Positions 1 to 4,653 of a stretch of 12,832 bases of DNA are shown piece by piece. The notes below the pieces were generated by a model. That model was not told the DNA's origin. It saw only the letters and a program-made list of their open reading frames with translations, and did not search any database. The stretch is from Candidatus Thalassarchaeum betae (GTDB lineage: Archaea > Thermoplasmatota > Poseidoniia > Poseidoniales > Thalassarchaeaceae). Both the position numbers and the translations under genes were made by a program. The first letter of the stretch is position 1, and the number at the start of each line of letters is the position of its first letter. The DNA is taken from positions 1 through 12,832 of the forward strand of contig JAKUUO010000033.1 in assembly GCA_022448665.1 (NCBI GenBank), written 5' to 3'.

Positions 1-822
1 CGAAGAGCTGGCAGACCCAGGCGCGTTGCGCGAGCCGTAATCGGTTGATATCTCGTAGGACATGAGGTCCTCGCTCTCGTCGATCAGGATGACGATAGTG
101 ATGTCGTGCCCGGTGTCGTTGGTGTACTCGAGGGTCATGGTGTGGACCCCGGTCTCATCCTCGAAGGTGATTACGGGCTCCGTATCGGCAGGCATCTCGC
201 TGGACAGGTCGCTAACATCGCACGTCGGCAGATCGAGCATTTCGTTCATCTCCCCGGGATCAGACACACTCACCAGCGAGGAGATGACATCCATGACATC
301 GGGGTCCGCATCTCTGGTCTGGTACGAGCCCATTCCGGCATTCTCACCGGCCATCATCCCGCCCATGGTGTAGTGGACATTGACGAGCTCGCCAACCTGG
401 ACCTGAGTGTACTCGTAGGTCATGAAAGGCACCATCGACATGCCCATCTTCACGTAGACCGAATCGGTATCTAAATCGGCCATCACCATCTCTTCGATGA
501 CTGTGTCCGTCTGCATGTTCATGTCGGTATTCCACTCGCTCATCGTGATTGACATTGAGTAACCTGCTTGGGGAATGATATCGAGCATCTCGTCTATCTC
601 CATCTGCTCGGTCATGGCAGTCATGAAGGCCTCCATAGAGACTAGGTAGATACAGTCGCCCAACAGCTCCGCAGTGGCGTTCTCCGCGTAGTTCTCAGCG
701 TTCTCGTCCATGCAACCTAGGATATCGTCGACGATTTCCTCGATTTCAGGGCTGGAGGTGCATCCGGCCAAGGGGGTAGCGATCAACAGCAGGCTAGCAA
801 GTAGAGCATACGCTCGGGTCAT
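1..822 (-). CDS. Methionine-rich secreted lipoprotein, C-terminus outside window
   Basis: The reading frame is open from an ATG at 822 to the window edge, giving 274 residues and no stop, so the C-terminus is missing. The N-terminus is a lipoprotein signal: a short basic start, a hydrophobic core (residues 4-18) and lipobox LAGC with Cys21. Residues 36-50 read GCMDENAENYAENAT and are followed by a GDC, resembling the small GC-x-D-x-A-x-N-Y extracellular module seen in marine archaeal and Bacteroidetes surface proteins. Residues ~60-190 hold about 22 methionines, several in M-x-M pairs, which is striking in an exported protein. No enzyme motif is recognisable. It lies 47 bases downstream of the M28 peptidase gene on the same strand, with a TATA-like GTTGATAAGC between them, so it may have its own promoter. 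The function is unknown; metal binding or a lipid/ligand-binding fold are guesses. Confidence 0.85.
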   Translation of the reverse strand, partial: MTRAYALLASLLLIATPLAGCTSSPEIEEIVDDILGCMDENAENYAENATAELLGDCIYLVSMEAFMTAMTEQMEIDEMLDIIPQAGYSMSITMSEWNTDMNMQTDTVIEEMVMADLDTDSVYVKMGMSMVPFMTYEYTQVQVGELVNVHYTMGGMMAGENAGMGSYQTRDADPDVMDVISSLVSVSDPGEMNEMLDLPTCDVSDLSSEMPADTEPVITFEDETGVHTMTLEYTNDTGHDITIVILIDESEDLMSYEISTDYGSRNAPGSASSS

Positions 823-843
823 TGGTGGGACGCTTTTGGGGGC

Positions 844-853
844 GCTTATCAAC
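844..853 (-). promoter_or_regulatory. Possible TATA box for the lipoprotein gene
   Basis: Minus-strand GTTGATAAGC lies 22-31 bases upstream of the ATG at 822, in the short gap after the peptidase stop codon. The position would suit an archaeal TATA element driving a transcript with little or no leader. The match is weak and rests on position and composition only. Confidence 0.3.
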
Positions 854-869
854 AATGGGGCGGCGTAAT

Positions 870-2102
870 TCATTGCCAATTCCCGGTTACATCGCTCCAC
901 ATCAGCAAAGCGAGGGCATCAAGCCCGGTCTGCATCCCCGCCTCGAGGCCGTTGCGCCCGCCGGCCAGAGTGTACAGGACATCGACCCTGTCCGTAGGCG
1001 CGTGCTTGGGAGACTGCTCGCAGGTGTCGTCCTCCTCCTGCAGGAACTCGTGCATGCCTCGGAACCAAGTGGCCGGCCAGCCCCGCGAGATGAAGTTGTA
1101 GTGATCGGAGTTCCCCTTGGTGTCATCGAGCACCATGACCCACTCGGTCGGGTACTCGAGATGTTCGTACAGCACAACCCCCAGCCTGTCCTGCAGCGCT
1201 ACTGCCTGCTCCCTCATCTCATCGGTCACGTTCACCCCCCGGTCCTCGTAGTACGACCAGTCGTCGACGGGCGAGGTGAACAGGTAGAGGTGGAAGTAAT
1301 CCTCGTCGCAGCCGCTGAGCTGGCTGACCAACTGCGTCTCGACCGGCCAGTTCAGGCCGTACATGTCGAGATTGATGTATGTCGCAATCTCGACGCCCTC
1401 GGGCAGTGTGGTGACGAAGGTCTCGCTGCCGTAGCCAGCGCTCTCGGGGGAGCTGCTGCCCTGCCACTCCTCGTAGTCCCAGACCGCGAACTTCCAGGTG
1501 TGCTTGGGTCTGACGTCGATCCCTGGCAGAGCCTCGGACAGGTTGGACTGCCACTCCATCATCAGGCGCGCGAGCTCGAGCACGGAGGCGGTTCCTGTCG
1601 CGTCGTCGTAGGCCCCCTCAGAGGTGCATCCTGGGTACTCTATCCCTATGACGATCTGCTGGCTGTAGCAGATGGCGTCGTAGTGGCCCCCGACGACGAT
1701 CCACGAGTCCGGGTCCTCTCCTTCCATGGTGGCGATGTAGTTGCGGCAGTCTTCGCACAACTCGGTGGTGAAGTTCTGCACCTCGACCTCGTAGCCCAGG
1801 TCCTCGAACCTCAATTGCACGAAGTCGCCGGCATTGGCGTGGGCGACGGTGTCGATCTTGCGATACCCAAAGTCGGCGAGGGCCTCGATGTCATCGACTA
1901 CAGCAGCAGCAGTCGGCATCGAAGGAGGAGGGCTGTTCTCGAACTCCTCCTGCAGCTCCCCAATCTCCTCGACTGTGTCTTTCACTGCTATGAAGAGTAG
2001 TGCTCCGGCCAGCCCGGCTAGGATGATGCATGCACCGACGATTATCGATGTGATCTTGTGCGCCGGCATGCCGTCGGCTGGCTGGGTGTCCTGCTCCTCC
2101 AC
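870..2102 (-). CDS. Membrane-anchored M28-family zinc aminopeptidase
   Basis: This 410-residue protein has a short acidic cytoplasmic N-terminus, one membrane anchor (about residues 17-40) and an extracellular M28 peptidase domain. The di-zinc ligand set is visible: HYD (His140, Asp142), the bridging Asp166 in GAYDDATGTAS, the catalytic pair Glu211-Glu212 in WDYEEW, Asp246 in INLDMYG and His334 in SDHY. All key residues are present, so it should be an active metallopeptidase, probably releasing N-terminal amino acids from peptides at the cell surface. Extra cysteines (116, 119, 145, 159, 265, and one near the C-terminus) suggest disulfides. The start used is a GTG at 2102; an ATG at 2069 (residue 12) is an alternative and still leaves the anchor intact. 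It follows two tRNA genes on the same strand. Exact substrate preference cannot be told from the sequence. Confidence 0.9.
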   Translation of the reverse strand: MEEQDTQPADGMPAHKITSIIVGACIILAGLAGALLFIAVKDTVEEIGELQEEFENSPPPSMPTAAAVVDDIEALADFGYRKIDTVAHANAGDFVQLRFEDLGYEVEVQNFTTELCEDCRNYIATMEGEDPDSWIVVGGHYDAICYSQQIVIGIEYPGCTSEGAYDDATGTASVLELARLMMEWQSNLSEALPGIDVRPKHTWKFAVWDYEEWQGSSSPESAGYGSETFVTTLPEGVEIATYINLDMYGLNWPVETQLVSQLSGCDEDYFHLYLFTSPVDDWSYYEDRGVNVTDEMREQAVALQDRLGVVLYEHLEYPTEWVMVLDDTKGNSDHYNFISRGWPATWFRGMHEFLQEEDDTCEQSPKHAPTDRVDVLYTLAGGRNGLEAGMQTGLDALALLMWSDVTGNWQ

Positions 2103-2155
2103 GGCCGACGGAAGGAGCGCTTTCGGGAAAGTGTTCTGCCACTGGCGGGAGAAGA

Positions 2156-2240
2156 TGGTGCAGAGGACAGGATTCGAACCTGCGAAGCACTAAGCACAGC
2201 GACCTGAACGCTGCCCCTTTGACCACTCGGGAACCTCTGC
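2156..2240 (-). tRNA. tRNA-Leu (anticodon CAG)
   Basis: Read on the minus strand, the acceptor arms GCAGAGG and CCTCTGC pair perfectly. The D-stem is CCC/GGG, the anticodon stem CAGCG/CGCTG encloses the loop TTCAGGT (anticodon CAG), and the T-arm is GCAGG-TTCGAAT-CCTGT. The 13-base variable region with a short GC/GC stem makes it a class II tRNA, as expected for leucine. The discriminator is A and the 3' CCA is encoded (2156-2158). It sits 76 bases downstream of the tRNA-Leu(TAG) gene and could share its transcript. Confidence 0.95.
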
Positions 2241-2316
2241 TCATCCCTCAGGCGTGCGCTGCTCGTCTTCAATGCAGCGTATCGCAAAACGCTAGCCTGA
2301 CGGCGTGGGGCGAAGA

Positions 2317-2401
2317 TGGTGCAGGGGACAGGATTTGAACCTGCGAAGCACTACGCACTGGGACCTAAACCCAGCCCCTTTGACCACTCGGGTACCCCTG
2401 C
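2317..2401 (-). tRNA. tRNA-Leu (anticodon TAG)
   Basis: Read on the minus strand, the acceptor arms GCAGGGG and CCCCTGC pair perfectly. The anticodon stem CTGGG/CCCAG encloses the loop TTTAGGT (anticodon TAG), and the T-arm is GCAGG-TTCAAAT-CCTGT. The variable region has the class II form (TGCGTAGTGCTTC). Discriminator A and CCA (2317-2319) are encoded. Apart from the anticodon stem and a few acceptor and loop bases it matches the neighbouring tRNA-Leu(CAG), so the pair probably arose by tandem duplication. Confidence 0.95.
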
Positions 2402-2425
2402 TCTGACCCGTGGGGGTGATTTTCC

Positions 2426-2434
2426 GTCAATAAG
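2426..2434 (-). promoter_or_regulatory. Possible TATA box for the tRNA-Leu pair
   Basis: Minus-strand CTTATTGAC lies 25-33 bases upstream of the first base of tRNA-Leu(TAG), within an AT-richer patch followed by GGAAAATC. This is the expected distance for archaeal tRNA promoters. No comparably clear element precedes the second tRNA. Confidence 0.35.
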
Positions 2435-2466
2435 GCAACGCCCAAGTTATCCACTCCCCCATAGGG

Positions 2467-2476
2467 TCATAACGGG
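2467..2476 (+). promoter_or_regulatory. Possible TATA box for gpsA
   Basis: TCATAACGGG lies 27-36 bases upstream of the gpsA ATG in an otherwise GC-rich stretch between the divergent tRNA pair and gpsA. It would give a very short leader. The support is positional only. Confidence 0.25.
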
Positions 2477-2502
2477 CAGGTTGGGCCCGAAGTCCGGCGA
2501 AT

Positions 2503-3513
2503 ATGGCACGAATAGGCGTACTCGGCTTGGGCAACTGGGGCACTGCTCTCGCGCATGTGTGGTGCGAAGACGGTCACAACGTCCTCGGATGGACCATCGA
2601 GCGCGAGGTATACGAATCGATGATGACTGAGAGTGTCAACAAGAAGTACCTGCCGGGCTACGAGATTCCTCGGCTCCAAGTCACAATGGAAATGTCAGAC
2701 GTCACCGAGGAATGCGAGATCCTAGTGCTCGCCCTGCCAAGTGGAGTCATACTCTCCGTAGTCGACGACCTGATTCCCCATCTGCGCCCCTCTCACGTCG
2801 TACTCGACCTCGCTAAGGGGCTCGCACCCTCTGAAGAGGGCGGCTCGGGGATGATCTCCGATGCCATCGAGAGGCGTCTTGAGGCAGCAGGCAAATCCAA
2901 CCCGGTCATCGTGATGACCGGGCCCACCATCGCGGCTGAGGTTGCTCGCGGTGTCTTGACGACCGCTCTGGTGGCGTGCGACGACCGGAGTGTGGCCGAT
3001 CGCGTGGCAGAACGCCTCTCAACCAGTAACCTGGTCCTCAAGGCCGCCGATGATCCGATGGGAGCGGAGCTCTGGGGCGCCTACAAGAACACGGTCGCGC
3101 TCGCGTGCGGGCTGGTCGACGGGTTGCATGGCAGCATCGGGGGTGACAATCTCAAGGCTGCGCTGGTCCTAGCTGGATTCAGCGAGGGCATCAGGCTGCT
3201 CGACGCTATGGGGGCAGAACCCGGAACTGCCTTCGGGCCTGCGGGCATAGGGGACCTGTACGTGACGGCCACGAGTCCGCGAAGCAGGAACCGCACGCTC
3301 GGCGAGAAGCTGGGCTCCGGACTCTCCTTGGAGGACTCACTGGGCGAGATGCACATGGTCGCTGAGGGCGTGCGCGCGTCCCGGATGTTCATCAATAGGG
3401 CTCCGAGGCTCGGAGTCGAGATCCCATTCCTCACGGCTTTGGGCGGACTGCTGGACGGTGAACTGGAAGTCGATGATGCCGTGCGCCGCATGGTAGACTC
3501 GTACCAAGGCTGA
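2503..3513 (+). CDS. gpsA: Glycerol-3-phosphate dehydrogenase, bacterial/eukaryotic GpsA type
   Basis: GpsA interconverts dihydroxyacetone phosphate and sn-glycerol-3-phosphate with NAD(P)H in the cytoplasm. The 336 residues match the usual family length. The Rossmann motif GLGNWGT (residues 8-14) begins directly after the ATG, which fixes the start. Other family blocks are LAKG (Lys105), MTGPTIAAEV (138-147, the usual SGPS-F block), GAYKNTVALACGLVDG with the catalytic-type Lys195, GDNLKAAL (214-221), GPAGIGDLYVT with Asp251, and SRNR (261-264). No key residue appears lost. Archaeal membranes normally use sn-glycerol-1-phosphate made by EgsA; marine group II archaea are reported to lack EgsA and carry GpsA instead, which this gene fits. 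It is followed 49 bases later by a small same-strand gene. Identity is firm; whether it serves lipid synthesis or glycerol catabolism here is inferred. Confidence 0.95.
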   Translation: MARIGVLGLGNWGTALAHVWCEDGHNVLGWTIEREVYESMMTESVNKKYLPGYEIPRLQVTMEMSDVTEECEILVLALPSGVILSVVDDLIPHLRPSHVVLDLAKGLAPSEEGGSGMISDAIERRLEAAGKSNPVIVMTGPTIAAEVARGVLTTALVACDDRSVADRVAERLSTSNLVLKAADDPMGAELWGAYKNTVALACGLVDGLHGSIGGDNLKAALVLAGFSEGIRLLDAMGAEPGTAFGPAGIGDLYVTATSPRSRNRTLGEKLGSGLSLEDSLGEMHMVAEGVRASRMFINRAPRLGVEIPFLTALGGLLDGELEVDDAVRRMVDSYQG

Positions 3514-3562
3514 TTTTCAGCAAGGATTGATTGGGTCGTTGCATCCTCGAGGGTCGAAGCCG

Positions 3563-3793
3563 ATGTCGTTCGAGGACCTGACGGAGTTCGAGTTGCGGCT
3601 GCTCAAATGGATTTCGGCTTCTGATTTCGTCGAGGTGCCATGGTCTACCAAGCGCGCTGCAGATGCATTCGTGGTCTCTGAGAAGGAAGTCTACGAAGCG
3701 CTGGCGGCGCTGACCTCCAAGGTTCGTGATAATATCCAAATCTCGTACGATGACGGTGCCATCCGGATAGTGGCTGACGACACGATGGCCTAA
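3563..3793 (+). CDS. Small winged-helix-like protein of unknown function
   Basis: This is a 76-residue acidic protein with the pattern helix (EFELRLLKWISASD), basic helix (STKRAADAF), helix (SEKEVYEALAALTSKV), then two short strands (IQISYDD, AIRIVADD). That layout resembles a winged helix-turn-helix, but I recognise no named family. The ATG at 3563 is chosen because GAGGG at 3549-3553 sits 9 bases upstream as a ribosome-binding site; the longer reading would need a TTG at 3527 and adds an unconvincing basic lead. It probably shares the gpsA transcript (49-base gap). Its TAA overlaps the TAG of the convergent iron permease gene. A transcription regulator or small protein-interaction module are both possible. 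Confidence 0.6.
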   Translation: MSFEDLTEFELRLLKWISASDFVEVPWSTKRAADAFVVSEKEVYEALAALTSKVRDNIQISYDDGAIRIVADDTMA

Positions 3794-4554
3794 GCCGTAG
3801 GTGAACTGGCCCCAGAAGATGCTTCAGAGGCCTTCATGGCGGCGTAGCCAATCAAAACCAGATACACGAAGAACAGGGCGGTTCTCGCGACCTCGGTCGT
3901 CGTGGTCTCCTCAAGACCGAGGAACCCGGCCTCCACTAATTCATGGAAGCCCGTAGACATGAGATATGCTCCAAACAGCAGCAACGATGCGTTGGTGATT
4001 CTGAACACCCACCGGATGTCGACTCTCATCATACCGGAGAAGAGCCCCCACCCCAAGACGGCTGCAGCGGCTATTCCGACAAAGACGCCGAGTGAGCCGG
4101 AGGCGACATCGCCGAGTGCCATCGTGAAGAGCACGGTCTCGGCGCCCTCGCGCCAGACGCAAAGGGCTGTCACAGCGGCTATGCCAAGGGTGTCGTAGCG
4201 TCCGTAGCTGTGGTTGGCCCAAGACTCCAACTCAGACTTGCCTTGATGCCTGACCAGATGCATCAGGACTCCGGCCAGGATGACCGCTGCGAACACCATA
4301 GTGACTCCCTCGAACAATTCGAGGTCGACGCTCAGTGCATCGAAGACTGCGAACACCACCGCAACGGTGGCGATGCTGAGAGCGATGCCAGCAGCCACGC
4401 CCCACCAGACCAACTTCACGCTCTCGTGGCGATCGGTCTTGGACAAGTAGGATATGAGCAACCCGACGACGAGGACGGCTTCCATGCACTCCCTCAGACC
4501 GATGGAGGCGCCGGCGAGAAAAGAGGCACTGAGAAGGGCGTCCCACGCAGCCAT
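3790..4554 (-). CDS. FTR1-family high-affinity iron permease
   Basis: This is a polytopic membrane protein of 254 residues with about seven hydrophobic segments and no extra ectodomain. FTR1 proteins carry two R-E-x-x-E iron-relay motifs. Here they are RECME (residues 21-25, in the first helix) and REGAE (135-139), with the family-typical ELFEG (80-84) between them. The first motif has Cys where Gly is usual, while both glutamates are kept. The expected role is uptake of ferric iron across the cytoplasmic membrane. FTR1 usually pairs with a multicopper oxidase or EfeO/EfeB-type partner; none is encoded in this window, so it stands alone here. The promoter side carries a perfect inverted repeat resembling a DtxR/IdeR-type iron box. 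The start is an ATG at 4554. Family assignment is strong; transport of ferric iron rather than another metal is inferred. Confidence 0.92.
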   Translation of the reverse strand: MAAWDALLSASFLAGASIGLRECMEAVLVVGLLISYLSKTDRHESVKLVWWGVAAGIALSIATVAVVFAVFDALSVDLELFEGVTMVFAAVILAGVLMHLVRHQGKSELESWANHSYGRYDTLGIAAVTALCVWREGAETVLFTMALGDVASGSLGVFVGIAAAAVLGWGLFSGMMRVDIRWVFRITNASLLLFGAYLMSTGFHELVEAGFLGLEETTTTEVARTALFFVYLVLIGYAAMKASEASSGASSPTA

Positions 4555-4574
4555 AGGGCTGCGAAATAACTGAT

Positions 4575-4583
4575 GCTTATGAG
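4575..4583 (-). promoter_or_regulatory. Possible TATA box of the iron permease gene
   Basis: Minus-strand CTCATAAGC lies 21-29 bases upstream of the permease ATG and directly downstream of the TTTAGGG/CCCTAAA inverted repeat. That places the repeat over the BRE/upstream face of the promoter, where a repressor could block TFB/TBP. Confidence 0.4.
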
Positions 4584-4584
4584 T

Positions 4585-4600
4585 TTTAGGGCTCCCTAAA
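4585..4600. promoter_or_regulatory. Inverted repeat, candidate iron-dependent regulator operator
   Basis: TTTAGGG-CT-CCCTAAA is a perfect inverted repeat with 7-base arms and a 2-base spacer, 31-46 bases upstream of the FTR1 start codon. The TTAGG...CCTAA core resembles operators of DtxR/IdeR-family iron-dependent repressors, which occur in archaea, although the classical box is longer (about 19 bases). It sits in the divergent region shared with the surface-protein gene, so it could affect both. Regulation by iron is inferred from the repeat plus the downstream gene. Confidence 0.5.
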
Positions 4601-4617
4601 TCACTTCCAACTCCGGC

Positions 4618-4626
4618 GATAACATC
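4618..4626 (+). promoter_or_regulatory. Possible TATA box of the surface-protein operon
   Basis: GATAACATC lies 28-36 bases upstream of the ATG at 4654. A second AT-rich stretch (GCATAAGATA, 4637-4646) is too close to the start to serve a leadered transcript. The support is weak and positional. Confidence 0.25.
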
Positions 4627-4653
4627 ATGATGCGCGCATAAGATAGACGTTCG

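Noticed and set aside
62..474. Plus-strand open frames opposite the partial lipoprotein
   Set aside because: They are antisense to a frame with a clear lipobox and signal peptide and have no motifs.
822..2000. Plus-strand open frame of 392 codons opposite the M28 peptidase
   Set aside because: It is antisense to a gene with a full set of M28 zinc ligands, and its translation is low-complexity Val/Leu/Arg-rich, typical of a shadow of a GC-rich gene.
2119..2132. CTTTC-GG-GAAAG inverted repeat downstream of tRNA-Leu(CAG) as a terminator
   Set aside because: The loop is only 2 bases and no T-run follows on either strand, and archaeal termination relies on T-runs rather than hairpins.
3527..3793. 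Longer form of the small wHTH-like protein starting at TTG 3527
   Set aside because: It needs a rare TTG start, and the ATG at 3563 has a well-spaced GAGGG.
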